A stretch of 64,000 nt of DNA, from NCBI RefSeq assembly GCF_036634175.1, contig NZ_JAZIFX010000001.1:3906001-3970000 (forward strand). Reading direction: 5' to 3'. The DNA is from Streptomyces sp. P9-A2 (GTDB taxonomy: Bacteria; Actinomycetota; Actinomycetes; Streptomycetales; Streptomycetaceae). A model generated the notes under the pieces. The model worked only from the letters and a program-made list of their open reading frames with translations, did not search any database and had not been told where the DNA came from. The translations under genes were made by a program, and so were the position numbers. Shown piece after piece: positions 1 to 8,177 of this stretch. How positions within the stretch are numbered: position 1 is the stretch's first letter; each line of letters starts with the position of its first letter.

Positions 1-823
1 GGTACACGTACTCGAAAACACAGCCCTTGGGCTTCGCTTCCGCGAACCGGGAGGAGCGCAGGCCGTTCTCGTCGATGGCGACGAACTCGCCCGGCTCGAT
101 CTCGCGCACATAGCTGGCGCCGCAGATGTCCAGGGCGGCGGACTCGGAGGCCACCACCCAGCCGCGCTCCAGGCGGCCGAGGACCAGCGGGCGGATGCCC
201 TGCGGGTCGCGGGCCGCGTACAACGTGTTCTCGTCCATGAAGACGAGGCTGAAAGCGCCCTTCACCTGTGGAAGGACCACGTGCGCGGCCTGCTCCACGG
301 TCACCGGTTCGCCGTCGGCGGCGTGCTGGCCGGCCAGCAGGGCGGTGATCAGGTCGGTGTCGTTGGTGACCGCCGCCCTCGGGGCGCGGCCGTTCTCCTT
401 GGGGAGTTCGGCGACCAGCTCGGCGAGCTCCGCCGTGTTGACCAGGTTGCCGTTGTGGCCGAGCGCGATCGATCCCTGCGCGGTGGCACGGAAGGTCGGC
501 TGGGCGTTCTCCCACACGGAGGCGCCGGTGGTCGAGTAGCGGGCGTGACCGACCGCTATATGACCCTGGAGCGAACCGAGCGAGGTCTCGTCGAAGACCT
601 GGGAAACCAGGCCCATGTCCTTGAAGACGAGGATCTGGGAGCCGTTGCTGACCGCGATACCCGCGGATTCCTGGCCCCGATGCTGGAGGGCGTAGAGCCC
701 GAAGTACGTGAGCTTGGCGACCTCTTCGCCCGGAGCCCAGACACCGAAGACGCCGCAGGCGTCCTGGGGGCCCTTCTCTCCAGGGAGCAGGTCGTGGTTG
801 AGTCGTCCGTCACCACGTGGCAC
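1..823 (-). CDS. purF: Amidophosphoribosyltransferase PurF, N-terminal part (cut by window edge)
   Basis: PurF makes phosphoribosylamine from PRPP and glutamine, the first step of de novo purine synthesis. The reading frame from a GTG at 823 begins VPRGDGRLNHDLLPGEKGP and then gives QDACGVFGVWAPGEE. Cys23 in this stretch is the Ntn-type nucleophile of class II glutamine amidotransferases, exposed when the short propeptide is removed. Further on come LYALQHRGQESAG, VGHARYSTTG and GHNGNLVNT, all typical of the glutaminase domain. About 274 codons are present; the PRPP-transferase half lies beyond position 1. The start is chosen because it gives the usual short propeptide and no earlier in-frame start is visible. 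The context with purL, purQ, purS, purC and purD supports the call. Confidence 0.95.
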   Translation of the reverse strand, partial: MPRGDGRLNHDLLPGEKGPQDACGVFGVWAPGEEVAKLTYFGLYALQHRGQESAGIAVSNGSQILVFKDMGLVSQVFDETSLGSLQGHIAVGHARYSTTGASVWENAQPTFRATAQGSIALGHNGNLVNTAELAELVAELPKENGRAPRAAVTNDTDLITALLAGQHAADGEPVTVEQAAHVVLPQVKGAFSLVFMDENTLYAARDPQGIRPLVLGRLERGWVVASESAALDICGASYVREIEPGEFVAIDENGLRSSRFAEAKPKGCVFEYVY

Positions 824-885
824 GCCACCGAGTGTAGGCGAGATCGAGTGCTGATCCGAATGGGGTACGCGGCCTCAGCCATGGC

Positions 886-1197
886 TCACGTGGTGGCGAA
901 GACCTCGACGGGCTGACCGTTTTCGCTGGTCAGCGTCATGTTCCGGTGATCGGCCCGATGGCTGAGCCTGGTGTCGAAAAGTCTCGGCAGCCGCTTCTCG
1001 GCCTTCATGAGTGAGTCTTCGCACACCATTCGGGTCGTGATGGGCGTGCCGACGGTGATATGGCCGTCGCGGACGGTGGCGCCGGCGTTCACCTTGTGGC
1101 AGCCGAGGTTCCCGGAGACGGCGCCCTCCTCCCCGTCGAAGGTGGGGTGGGCGCGGCCCTCGGCTTCGGGGGTTTCCCTGTGCGTCGGCCCGTCTCC
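886..1197 (-). pseudogene. META-domain protein, C-terminal remnant
   Basis: The frame directly after the stop codon of the neighbouring gene (TGA at 1200-1198, same frame) encodes HPTFDGEEGAVSGNLGCHKV, then TTRMVCEDSLMKAE and a C-terminal NMTLTSENGQPVEVF. These match the second half of a META (HslJ-like) domain: the GxxGCN-like loop, the TTRMxC segment and the final strand. The first half of the domain, any signal peptide and any normal start are missing; the only start codon is a GTG at 1092 inside the domain. I infer a 5'-truncated gene whose upstream end was lost by deletion against the end of the preceding gene. A short product of 68 residues from 1092 is possible but would not fold as a full META domain. 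Confidence 0.6.
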
Positions 1198-1995
1198 TCA
1201 CGTCATCAGCGGCAGGTACGGCCCGAGGTCCGCCCGCTCCCCGCTCGCGCCGACCGTGCCGTCGGCCACCGCGTCCCGCCACGCCGTGCGCCCGGTGGCC
1301 AGGCGGAGCCAGGTCAGCGGGTCGGTCTCGACGACGTTGGGAGGGGTGCCCCTGGTGTGCTTCGGCCCCTCCACGCACTGGACAACCGCGTACGGCGGGA
1401 TCCGCACCTCCGTCGAGCCGCCGGGCGCCTTCGCGGCGAGCGTGTCGGCCAGCATCCGGGTGCACGCGGCCAGGGCCTGACGGTCGTGGGGGATGTCCAG
1501 GCCGGGCACGGCGGCGTTCAGGTCGTCGGTGTGGACGACGAGCTCGACGGCACGGGTGACCAGGTGGTCGGTGAGGGCCATGGCATCGGCGCGCATCGCG
1601 AGGACGCGGGTGTGCGGGGCGGCGGCGAGGTGCCGGGCCAGGTCTTCCCCGGTGCGGGTGAGCAGGGCGTCGAGGTCGGGGGTCGCCCCGGCGAGGTCCC
1701 GGGAGGCCTCGGCGATGGCACCGGCGTGGGCGGCGGTCGCGGAGGGTTGGTCCAGCAGTGCGAGGCCGGGCTTCGCCGGTTCGTCCCGCTCCAGGGCCCG
1801 GCCGACGCTCCCGACGGTCAGGGCCAGGTGCGCGACCAGGTCCCGTACGGTCCAGTCGCCGAGGCGGGTGGGCAGCGCGAGCTGCTCGGGGGTGAGGGTC
1901 CGGACGGCCGCGCGGACGTTCTCGAACTGGGCCAGTACGGCGGCCCGGGTCCTGGCGGGGTCGTAGGAGCGGGTGCGCTTCTTGGCCGGTGGCAT
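1198..1995 (-). CDS. Maleylpyruvate isomerase-like / sterol-carrier family protein
   Basis: A 265-residue protein. Residues about 15-190 resemble the mycothiol-dependent maleylpyruvate isomerase N-terminal fold (DinB-like four-helix bundle): LPTRLGDWTVRDLVAHLALT carries the usual W and metal-binding His positions, and VTRAVELVVHTDDL carries the later H-D pair. The last 60 residues (PLTWLRLATGRTAW and following) match the SCP2-like C-terminal domain found in this actinobacterial family. The true reaction is unknown; many members act on mycothiol-linked substrates, which fits an actinomycete. It starts at an ATG and lies 9 bp after the upstream M23 gene, so the two are probably cotranscribed. 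Its stop codon borders the META remnant. Confidence 0.85.
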   Translation of the reverse strand: MPPAKKRTRSYDPARTRAAVLAQFENVRAAVRTLTPEQLALPTRLGDWTVRDLVAHLALTVGSVGRALERDEPAKPGLALLDQPSATAAHAGAIAEASRDLAGATPDLDALLTRTGEDLARHLAAAPHTRVLAMRADAMALTDHLVTRAVELVVHTDDLNAAVPGLDIPHDRQALAACTRMLADTLAAKAPGGSTEVRIPPYAVVQCVEGPKHTRGTPPNVVETDPLTWLRLATGRTAWRDAVADGTVGASGERADLGPYLPLMT

Positions 1996-2004
1996 GGCGG
2001 CAGC

Positions 2005-2865
2005 CTATGCGGGGGTGGAGGGGGCCGGGCCGGGGGTGACCGGTGCCGGTTCGGGTGCGTCGAACACCTCGCCGCCCCGGGGGACGCCGACGCCGCGCCA
2101 GGTGAACGGGACACCCCGCGCGATGTCCGGGTCGGGGCCGTCCATCAGCTGGAAGTGCAGGTGCGGCTCGGAGGAGTTCCCCGAGTTGCCGCAGTGGGCG
2201 AGCACCTGCCCGGCCCGCACCCTGTCGCCCTCGCGGACGGTGAACGAGCCGCGCCGCACGTGCGCGTAGGCGGCGTACGTTCCGTCGCCGAGGTCCAGCA
2301 CCACGTGGTTGCCGATGATCCGGTGGACCCCGCTCATCTCGCGCACCGGGCCCTCGACGAGCATCAGGTACAGCAGCCCGGGCAGCGAGGCGCGGCTGAG
2401 GTGGTCGCGCTGTCCGTCCGAGACGCGGACGACCGTGGCGTCGGCGACCGCCCGCAGCGGGACGCCGAACGCGGGGAAGTCGGCAGGACGGCGGGCGAGC
2501 GGCCACAGCGGGGAGAACGCGGGACGGGCGCCCGGCTCGGGCTCGGCGACGATGTCGATGGCGTACGTCTGGCCGTAGGCGTGGACGCCGTGGCTCGGGG
2601 TGCGGTCGGCCGGGCTGTTCAGCGCGGACCAGCGGCCGGTCACGGGCGGGGCGACCTCGACCGGCTCACGCGCGACGCGCGGGTGGTCCGGGGCGCCGCC
2701 GCCCCACCGGTTGACCACGGTGATCAGGACGTAGGCCAGGAACAGCGGCAGCAGGTTCCACAGGATCGGGTAGCCCCAGCCGAGGCAGATGTGGGCGGTC
2801 ACCAGGGCGATGAAGCCCAGCTGCAGACCGCGGAAGGTCCTCATGGCGAGTTTGCGTCCGGACAT
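2005..2865 (-). CDS. Membrane-anchored M23-family peptidase-like protein
   Basis: A 286-residue protein with two hydrophobic segments near the N terminus (about residues 13-55), followed by an extracytoplasmic M23-like domain. The lysostaphin-type signatures seen are HAYGQTYAIDIV (H-x-D-like first metal motif), GNHVVLDLGDGTYAAYAHV, GQVLAHCGNSGNSSEPHLHF and the terminal HLHF zinc and catalytic motif. M23 enzymes cut peptidoglycan cross-bridges, but members with this divergent first motif are often uncharacterised, so activity is inferred. The C terminus is a Pro-rich tail. The start ATG at 2865 follows GGGGGAACC, an acceptable ribosome-binding site. It lies directly upstream of the MDMPI-like gene on the same strand. 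Confidence 0.85.
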   Translation of the reverse strand: MSGRKLAMRTFRGLQLGFIALVTAHICLGWGYPILWNLLPLFLAYVLITVVNRWGGGAPDHPRVAREPVEVAPPVTGRWSALNSPADRTPSHGVHAYGQTYAIDIVAEPEPGARPAFSPLWPLARRPADFPAFGVPLRAVADATVVRVSDGQRDHLSRASLPGLLYLMLVEGPVREMSGVHRIIGNHVVLDLGDGTYAAYAHVRRGSFTVREGDRVRAGQVLAHCGNSGNSSEPHLHFQLMDGPDPDIARGVPFTWRGVGVPRGGEVFDAPEPAPVTPGPAPSTPA

Positions 2866-2890
2866 GGTTCCCCCTGGTCGTCATGGGTAC

Positions 2891-2968
2891 GGCGAGCCGA
2901 TGCGGTGAGCAGGCGCCGTGAGCAGGCGCGGCGAGCAGATGCGGTGAGCAGGCGCGGTGAGCAGACAC
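2891..2968. repeat. Six tandem copies of a 13-bp repeat
   Basis: Six contiguous 13-bp units of the form ggtgagcaggcgc, varying at a few positions (for example ggcgagcagatgc), fill the gap between the winged-helix gene (ends 2970) and the M23-like gene (starts 2865). The unit is not a multiple of three. No gene function is seen. Confidence 0.9.
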
Positions 2969-2969
2969 G

Positions 2970-3479
2970 TCAGGGCCGTGCCGCGGACAGCAGCACCAGC
3001 AGCGGTACGACCCGGCCCGCCGGCACCTCGTGGCGGCCCCGGCCGGTGGTGTGCAGCCAGCCGGCGCCGGTGAGCTGGCGCAGATGGTGGTAGATCTGGC
3101 CGGTCGTGCCGACTCCGTCCAGCTCGGCGAGTTCGGCGGCGGTGCGCCGGCCGCCGAGGATCTCGCGGAGCAGCCGCAGCCGGACCGGGTGGCCGAGGGC
3201 GGCGAACGCCTCGGCGGCGTCCTGCCAGTCGTCGTTCAGCAGGCCCGGGGTGAGCGCGCCGTGCTGCCACTCGTACTGCTCGCCGGTCGGCAGCCGGACC
3301 GCGCCGGTGAACAGCACGCCCCCGTCGACCGCCCTCAGTTCGGTGAGCTGGTTCTTCAGTCCTTCCAGCGCCCAGAAGTCACCCTCGCCCGGGCGGGGGG
3401 CGCCGCGGCGCGCCGTCTCCGCCGTCTCCAGTGCGGCGAGCCGACGTTCGAGGTCGGCGACGCGTTCTTCGAGTTCCAC
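2970..3479 (-). CDS. ArsR-type winged-helix regulator
   Basis: A 169-residue protein with a leucine-rich N-terminal helix (VADLERRLAALET, probable short coiled coil), a central region of unknown type and a C-terminal winged helix. The DNA-binding part reads EAFAALGHPVRLRLLREI then RRTAAELAELDGVGTTGQIYHHLRQL and GAGWLHTTGRGRHEVP, the ArsR/SmtB helix-turn-helix plus wing. No CxC metal site is visible, so it probably senses something other than a soft metal, or works without a ligand. A GTG at 3479 is the only sensible start. It sits just below a symmetrical element at 3490-3505, which suggests autoregulation. The ligand is unknown. Confidence 0.8.
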   Translation of the reverse strand: MELEERVADLERRLAALETAETARRGAPRPGEGDFWALEGLKNQLTELRAVDGGVLFTGAVRLPTGEQYEWQHGALTPGLLNDDWQDAAEAFAALGHPVRLRLLREILGGRRTAAELAELDGVGTTGQIYHHLRQLTGAGWLHTTGRGRHEVPAGRVVPLLVLLSAARP

Positions 3480-3489
3480 GATTTCGAGA

Positions 3490-3505
3490 TTACGTAACTA
3501 CGTAA
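3490..3505 (-). promoter_or_regulatory. Candidate operator/promoter of the winged-helix gene
   Basis: Perfect 7-bp inverted repeat TTACGTA-AC-TACGTAA lying 10 bp before the GTG start at 3479. On the minus strand TAATCT follows and would serve as a -10 element about 8 bp from the start codon, so the transcript could be leaderless and blocked by a bound dimer. Confidence 0.5.
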
Positions 3506-3545
3506 CCATTGGCAACCCCTTCCGGCCGCGGCCCCCGCTCAACGC

Positions 3546-3579
3546 CGAAGCCCCCGCCCTGACCCGGGCGGGGGCTTCG
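3546..3579 (-). terminator. Terminator after purL
   Basis: Perfect 14-bp stem, cgaagcccccgccc against gggcgggggcttcg, with a 6-nt loop, 46 bp after the purL stop. It lacks a clear U tract, as is common in Streptomyces. Confidence 0.8.
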
Positions 3580-3624
3580 TACGGAAAAGGTCGTGCGGAG
3601 GGCGTACGGGAAGGGCGGAGCCGG

Positions 3625-5883
3625 TCAGGCCAGCAGCGCCGGGATCGTCTCCTCGTGGACCGTGCGCAGCTCGTCGAGGGTGAGCGTGAACTCGCCCTGG
3701 AGCTCCACCGTGTCCCCGTCGACGACGCCGATGCGCGTCGCCGGGAGACCGCGGACACCGCACATGTCGGTGAAGCGGAGCTCCTCCGAACGCGGCACGG
3801 CCACGACCGCGCGGCCGGCCGACTCGGAGAAGAGGAACGTGAACGCGTCGAGCCCGTCCGGCACGACCAGACGCGCGCCCTTGCCGCCGAGCAGCGCCGA
3901 CTCGACCACGGCCTGGACCAGACCGCCGTCGGACAGGTCGTGCGCGGAGTCGATCATGCCGTCGCGGGAGGCGGAGATCAGGATCTCGCCGAGCAGCCGC
4001 TCGCGCTCCAGGTCCACCGCGGGCGGCAGGCCGCCGAGGTGGTCGTGGACGACCTGGGACCAGGCCGAGCCGCCGAACTCCTCACGGGTGTCGCCCAGCA
4101 GGTAGATCAGCTGGCCCTCCTCCCGGAAGGCGGCCGGGGTGCGCCGGGCCACGTCGTCGATGACGCCGAGGACCGCGACCACCGGGGTCGGGTGGATGGC
4201 GGCCTCGCCGGTCTGATTGTAGAGCGAGACGTTGCCGCCGGTCACCGGGGTGCCGAGCTGCAGGCAGCCGTCGGCCAGGCCGCGCACGGCCTCCGCGAAC
4301 TGCCACATGACGGCCGGGTCCTCGGGCGAGCCGAAGTTCAGGCAGTCGGAGACGGCGAGGGGCTTCGCGCCGGTCGTCGCCACGTTCCGGTAGGCCTCGG
4401 CGAGCGCCAGCTGCGCGCCCGTGTACGGGTCGAGCTTGGCGTACCGGCCGTTGCCGTCGGTGGCGATGGCGACGCCGAGGCCGGTCTCCTCGTCGATCCG
4501 GATCATGCCGGAGTCCTCGGGCTGCGCGAGCACGGTGTTGCCCTGCACGAAGTGGTCGTACTGCTGGGTGATCCACTGCTTGGACGCCTGGTTCGGCGAG
4601 CCGACGAGCTTCAGGACCTGGTCCTTGAGCTCCTCGGACGTCTGCGGCCGGGGCAGCTTGTTCGCGTCGTCGGCCTGGAGCGCGTCCTGCCAGTCGGGAC
4701 GGGCGTAGGGGCGCTCGTAGACCGGGCCGTCGTGGGCGACGGTGCGCGGGTCGACGTCGACGATCTTGCCGCCGTGCCAGTAGATCTCCAGGCGGTCGCC
4801 GTCGGTGACCTCACCGATGACGGTGGCGATGACGTCCCACTTCTCACAGATCTCGAGGAAGCGGTCGACCTTCTCCGGCTCCACCACCGCGCACATGCGC
4901 TCCTGCGACTCGCTCATGAGGATTTCCTCGGGAGACAGGGTCGAGTCGCGCAGCGGTACGTCGTCGAGGGTGACGCGCATGCCGCCGGATCCGTTGGAGG
5001 CCAGCTCGGACGTGGCGCAGGACAGGCCGGCCGCGCCGAGGTCCTGGATGCCGACGACCAGCTTCTCGCGGAACGCCTCCAGGGTGCACTCGATGAGGAG
5101 CTTCTCCTGGAAGGGGTCGCCGACCTGGACGGCGGGGCGCTTGGAGGGCTTCGCGTCGTCGAAGGTCTCGGAGGCCAGGATGGACGCGCCGCCGATGCCG
5201 TCACCGCCGGTGCGGGCGCCGTACAGGATGACCTTGTTGCCCGTGCCGGAAGCCTTGGCGAGGTGGATGTCCTCGTGCCGCATGACGCCGATGGCGCCGG
5301 CGTTGACCAGCGGGTTGCCCTGGTAGCAGGCGTCGAAGACGACCTCGCCGCCGATGTTGGGCAGGCCCAGGCAGTTGCCGTAGCCGCCGATTCCGGCGAC
5401 GACGCCGGGCAGTACGCGCTTGGTGTCCGGGTGGTCGGCGGCGCCGAAGCGCAGCGGGTCCACGACGGCGACCGGGCGGGCGCCCATCGCGATGATGTCG
5501 CGGACGATGCCGCCGACGCCGGTCGCGGCGCCCTGGTAGGGCTCGACGTAGGACGGGTGGTTGTGCGACTCGACCTTGAAGGTCACCGCGTAGCCCTGGC
5601 CGACGTCGACGACGCCGGCGTTCTCGCCGATGCCGACGAGCATCGCGTCGGACTGCGGGGCCTTCTCGCCGAACTGGCGGAGGTGGACCTTGGAGGACTT
5701 GTACGAGCAGTGCTCGGACCACATCACCGAGTACATGGCGAGCTCGGCGCCGGTCGGGCGGCGGCCGAGGATCTCCACCACCCGCTCGTACTCGTCCTTC
5801 TTCAGACCGAGTTCGGCCCACGGCAGCTCGACGTCGGGGGTCTCGGCCGCGTGCTCGACCGTGTCCAGAGGCGTCCTGCTCAT
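3625..5883 (-). CDS. purL: Phosphoribosylformylglycinamidine synthase subunit PurL
   Basis: Synthetase subunit of FGAM synthase: it uses ATP and ammonia delivered from PurQ to convert FGAR to FGAM, the fourth step of purine synthesis. At 752 residues it is the small, three-subunit type. Visible family features are [16 protein letters not shown] near residue 50 (PurL signature), [20 protein letters not shown], a glycine-rich [20 protein letters not shown] region, [17 protein letters not shown] and a second AIRS-like half with [10 protein letters not shown]. The ATG start overlaps the purQ stop by 4 bp (ATGA), implying translational coupling in purS-purQ-purL. Confidence 0.98.
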   Translation of the reverse strand: MSRTPLDTVEHAAETPDVELPWAELGLKKDEYERVVEILGRRPTGAELAMYSVMWSEHCSYKSSKVHLRQFGEKAPQSDAMLVGIGENAGVVDVGQGYAVTFKVESHNHPSYVEPYQGAATGVGGIVRDIIAMGARPVAVVDPLRFGAADHPDTKRVLPGVVAGIGGYGNCLGLPNIGGEVVFDACYQGNPLVNAGAIGVMRHEDIHLAKASGTGNKVILYGARTGGDGIGGASILASETFDDAKPSKRPAVQVGDPFQEKLLIECTLEAFREKLVVGIQDLGAAGLSCATSELASNGSGGMRVTLDDVPLRDSTLSPEEILMSESQERMCAVVEPEKVDRFLEICEKWDVIATVIGEVTDGDRLEIYWHGGKIVDVDPRTVAHDGPVYERPYARPDWQDALQADDANKLPRPQTSEELKDQVLKLVGSPNQASKQWITQQYDHFVQGNTVLAQPEDSGMIRIDEETGLGVAIATDGNGRYAKLDPYTGAQLALAEAYRNVATTGAKPLAVSDCLNFGSPEDPAVMWQFAEAVRGLADGCLQLGTPVTGGNVSLYNQTGEAAIHPTPVVAVLGVIDDVARRTPAAFREEGQLIYLLGDTREEFGGSAWSQVVHDHLGGLPPAVDLERERLLGEILISASRDGMIDSAHDLSDGGLVQAVVESALLGGKGARLVVPDGLDAFTFLFSESAGRAVVAVPRSEELRFTDMCGVRGLPATRIGVVDGDTVELQGEFTLTLDELRTVHEETIPALLA

Positions 5884-6584
5884 GCGCTTACCAGCTTCTT
5901 GAGGATCGAGGTGAAGAACGGGAGGCCGTCGGTGCGGCCCGTACCGATCAGCGGCTCGACGGCGTGCTCGGGGTGCGGCATCAGGCCGACGACGTTCCCG
6001 GCGGCGTTGGTGATGCCGGCGATGTCGTCGAGCGAGCCGTTGGGGTTGCCGTAGCCGTCGGCGGCCTCGCCGTCGGTGGCGTAGCGGAAGGCGACCCGGC
6101 CCTCGGCCTCGAGCTCGTCCAGCGTGCGCCGGTCGGCGACGTAGCGGCCGTCCATGTTCTTCAGCGGGATGCTGATCTCCTGCCCGGCGGTGTAGTCGCC
6201 GGTCCAGGCGGTGTCCGCGTTCTCCACCCGCAGCTTCTGGTCACGGCAGATGAAGTGCAGATGGTCGTTGCCGAGCATGCCGCCGGGGAGCAGGTGCGCC
6301 TCGGTGAGGATCTGGAAACCGTTGCAGATACCGAGGACCGGCAGTCCCGCCTTCGCCTGCTCGATGACGGTGTCCATCACCGGCGAAAAACGGGCAATGG
6401 CGCCGGCGCGCAGGTAGTCGCCGTAGGAGAATCCGCCGCAGAGCACCACGGCGTCGACCTGGTGGAGGTTCTTGTCCTTGTGCCACAGGGCGACCGGCTC
6501 GGCGCCCGCGAGCCGGATCGCGCGCCGGCTGTCACGGTCGTCGAGGCTGCCCGGGAAAGTGACGACGCCAATACGAGCGGTCAC
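5880..6584 (-). CDS. purQ: FGAM synthase glutaminase subunit PurQ
   Basis: Glutamine amidotransferase of the PurSQL complex, producing ammonia for PurL. The 234-residue protein has a class I triad: Cys87 in [13 protein letters not shown], with His204 and Glu206 in [12 protein letters not shown]. It begins [18 protein letters not shown], with [15 protein letters not shown] forming the oxyanion region. It overlaps purS (6581-6584) and purL (5880-5883) by 4 bp each, so the three are made as a coupled unit in matched amounts. Confidence 0.98.
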   Translation of the reverse strand: MTARIGVVTFPGSLDDRDSRRAIRLAGAEPVALWHKDKNLHQVDAVVLCGGFSYGDYLRAGAIARFSPVMDTVIEQAKAGLPVLGICNGFQILTEAHLLPGGMLGNDHLHFICRDQKLRVENADTAWTGDYTAGQEISIPLKNMDGRYVADRRTLDELEAEGRVAFRYATDGEAADGYGNPNGSLDDIAGITNAAGNVVGLMPHPEHAVEPLIGTGRTDGLPFFTSILKKLVSA

Positions 6585-6850
6585 TTCACGGCCTCCGTGA
6601 CTTCCTCGACCCTGACGGTGAAGTCCTCGATCACGGTGTTGGCGAGGAAGGATTCCGCAAGATCATGGATGCGGGCGAGCACGGCCTCGTCGACCGGCCC
6701 GTCAACTTCCAGTTCGAATCGCTTTCCCTGGCGGACGTCCGAGATCCCTTCGAATCCCAACCGCGGCAGTGCGCGCTGCACCGCCTGGCCCTGGGGGTCG
6801 AGGATCTCCGGCTTGAGCATGACGTCGACTACGACGCGTGCCACTGGCAC
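6581..6850 (-). CDS. purS: FGAM synthase subunit PurS
   Basis: An 89-residue small subunit that bridges PurQ and PurL. The sequence begins [20 protein letters not shown] and contains [11 protein letters not shown] and [11 protein letters not shown], the conserved PurS pattern. It is the first gene of the purS-purQ-purL operon; the promoter must lie in 6851-6960, where an inverted repeat is present. Confidence 0.97.
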   Translation of the reverse strand: MPVARVVVDVMLKPEILDPQGQAVQRALPRLGFEGISDVRQGKRFELEVDGPVDEAVLARIHDLAESFLANTVIEDFTVRVEEVTEAVK

Positions 6851-6884
6851 TCCCGGTGTGTGGTGCTGAGCAGGTTCCTTCAGA

Positions 6885-6913
6885 CTACCCGCACAAAATT
6901 TCTACGCGGGTAG
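6885..6913 (-). promoter_or_regulatory. Inverted repeat upstream of purS
   Basis: Perfect 8-bp arms ctacccgc and gcgggtag separated by a 13-bp AT-rich spacer (acaaaatttctac), 35 bp before the purS start. The placement suits an operator of the purine operon, but no known regulator site is recognised. The rest of 6914-7196 is relatively AT-rich and holds two near copies of gggaaagatcc (about 6970-6991) plus the start region of the Lsr2-like gene; no other gene is seen. Confidence 0.4.
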
Positions 6914-7196
6914 AGTTGGAGGAATCTACGTGACCCCGATCACGATCCGGCAACCATGGGAGGCCTGCGGGAAAAGATCCGGGAAAGATCCACGTTCTGT
7001 CACGTATCGCTATTGCGCACAGGACACGCGGGCAGATTTAGTCGAGCTTCACAATGCAATGCCGGGCACTGTACAAATGAATTGTCATTAGCAGATACTT
7101 TGCCCGATTACAGGCGGACAGCCGACATCTCGGCGACGCTCCGGCACGACATCACGGACGTCACCACAGAGGTGTCGCACGAAGGGACCGATATTC

Positions 7197-7514
7197 GTGG
7201 CGCAGAAGGTCGTGGTCACTCTCTTTGACGACATCGACGGCTCGGAAGCGGCGGAAACGATCGCCTTCGGACTCGACGGCAAGTCGTACGAGATCGACCT
7301 GAACGAGATCAACGCCGACGGACTGCGGAAGGCGCTCGCGCCCTACGTGGAGGCCGGCCGCAAGCGTTCCCGCTCGGGGCGGGCGTACAAGCAGACGGAG
7401 ATCGCCCCCGATCCGGCGGCCGTGCGCGCCTGGGCCCAGTCGAACCGGATGGACGTCCCCGCGCGCGGGCGGATCCCCAAGCGGGTCTACGAGGCGTTCG
7501 CCGCGGCGCGGTGA
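7197..7514 (+). CDS. lsrL: Lsr2-family nucleoid-associated protein (LsrL-type paralogue)
   Basis: A 105-residue Lsr2-family protein. The N-terminal dimerisation domain is MAQKVVVTLFDDIDGSEA and following; the C-terminal DNA-binding domain has VRAWAQSNRMDVPARGRIPK, where residues 90-92 (RGR) form the AT-hook-like minor-groove loop that prefers AT-rich DNA. Lsr2 silences horizontally acquired genes and bridges DNA. Streptomyces encode two paralogues; to my knowledge the one next to purS is LsrL, so I use that symbol with moderate confidence. The GTG start follows gaaggga with 9-bp spacing. The preceding 250 bp are AT-rich compared with the window, as expected for an autoregulated Lsr2 target. 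Confidence 0.9.
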   Translation: MAQKVVVTLFDDIDGSEAAETIAFGLDGKSYEIDLNEINADGLRKALAPYVEAGRKRSRSGRAYKQTEIAPDPAAVRAWAQSNRMDVPARGRIPKRVYEAFAAAR

Positions 7515-7573
7515 ACGGACCGCGGGGCGGAGGCCGGTCGGGCACAGGGCCGGGCGGCCGTCGTTGCCCGCAC

Positions 7574-7613
7574 GGTGGTTCCGTGGCCCGCGCGGTGGTT
7601 CCGTGGCCCGCGC
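7574..7613. repeat. Two direct 20-bp repeats
   Basis: Two perfect tandem copies of ggtggttccgtggcccgcgc, with a partial third copy (ggtgggccgcgg) after them, 60 bp downstream of the Lsr2-like gene. No coding role is seen. Confidence 0.85.
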
Positions 7614-7754
7614 GGTGGGCCGCGGGCCACGACGGCCGGGAGAGCCGGCTACCGACCCCACGGAACAGCCGACTTGCGCAGCACCCCCACTGATCAGCTA
7701 GAGTCTGGAACACGCCGAGGGGCAAGGCCGAAAGGCCCAGCTCACGGGGTACAT

Positions 7755-7826
7755 GCGGGTGTAGTTCAGTAGTAGAACATCCCCCTTCCAGGGGGAAGGC
7801 GCAGTGTGCAATTCCTGTCACCCGCT
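7755..7826 (+). tRNA. tRNA-Gly(UCC) with non-canonical D and T loops
   Basis: A cloverleaf folds with acceptor GCGGGTG/CACCCGC, D stem GTTC/GAAC and anticodon stem TCCCC/GGGGA. The loop CTTCCAG gives anticodon TCC (reads GGA). No CCA is encoded. Two conserved elements are missing. The D loop is AGTAGTA, lacking the G18-G19 pair, and the T arm carries GTGC where GTTC is expected, with a poorly paired T stem (CAGTG against CCTGT). A canonical Streptomyces tRNA-Gly would have AATGGTA and GTTCGA. These are the same positions altered in the peptidoglycan-dedicated tRNA-Gly species of Staphylococcus, so it may not serve translation (see findings). Confidence 0.85.
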
Positions 7827-7838
7827 CTGCGTAGCCGT

Positions 7839-7886
7839 ACCGATCGGTCGATTCGATCAGGTAGGCTGGTGCTCGCACCGATCGGT
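7839..7886. repeat. Repeated palindrome ACCGATCGGT between two tRNA genes
   Basis: The 10-bp palindrome accgatcggt occurs at 7839-7848 and again at 7877-7886. Both copies lie in the 80 bp between the two tRNA-Gly genes, around a TAGGCT-like -10 element (about 7862). They may be a regulator site for the second tRNA gene. Confidence 0.45.
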
Positions 7887-7906
7887 GAAAGCCGGTCGGG
7901 AGCAAT

Positions 7907-7979
7907 GCGGACGTAGCTCAGTTGGTAGAGCGCAACCTTGCCAAGGTTGAGGTCGCGAGTTCGAACCTCGTCGTCCGCT
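7907..7979 (+). tRNA. tRNA-Gly(GCC), copy 1
   Basis: Canonical cloverleaf: acceptor GCGGACG/CGTCCGC, D loop AGTTGGTA, anticodon stem CAACC/GGTTG with loop TTGCCAA (anticodon GCC), T arm GCGAG-TTCGAAC-CTCGT. Discriminator T, no encoded CCA. Identical to the copy at 12208-12280. Confidence 0.97.
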
Positions 7980-7988
7980 CGGGAATCA

Positions 7989-8017
7989 GACCCCGGTCCA
8001 CCGGACCGGGGTCTTTT
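7989..8017 (+). terminator. Terminator after tRNA-Gly copy 1
   Basis: Perfect 11-bp stem gaccccggtcc/ggaccggggtc with a 3-nt loop followed by TTTT, 9 bp after the tRNA. Confidence 0.9.
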
Positions 8018-8177
8018 CGTGCGCCCGTATCCCCCGTGTACTCAGGCCTCACGTGCCGCTCCGGTCCCACGTGCCACGTACCCCGGCCCCGGGCTCCGCC
8101 GGGCATCTGACATTTGTCATGCGCGCCGATGACAGGGCGCACTGCTGTCCGGCCGGTACGACCGGGATGATCGAGGC

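Noticed and set aside
3106..6054. A 982-residue plus-strand open frame
   Set aside because: Antisense to purL and the ArsR-type gene; no conserved motif.
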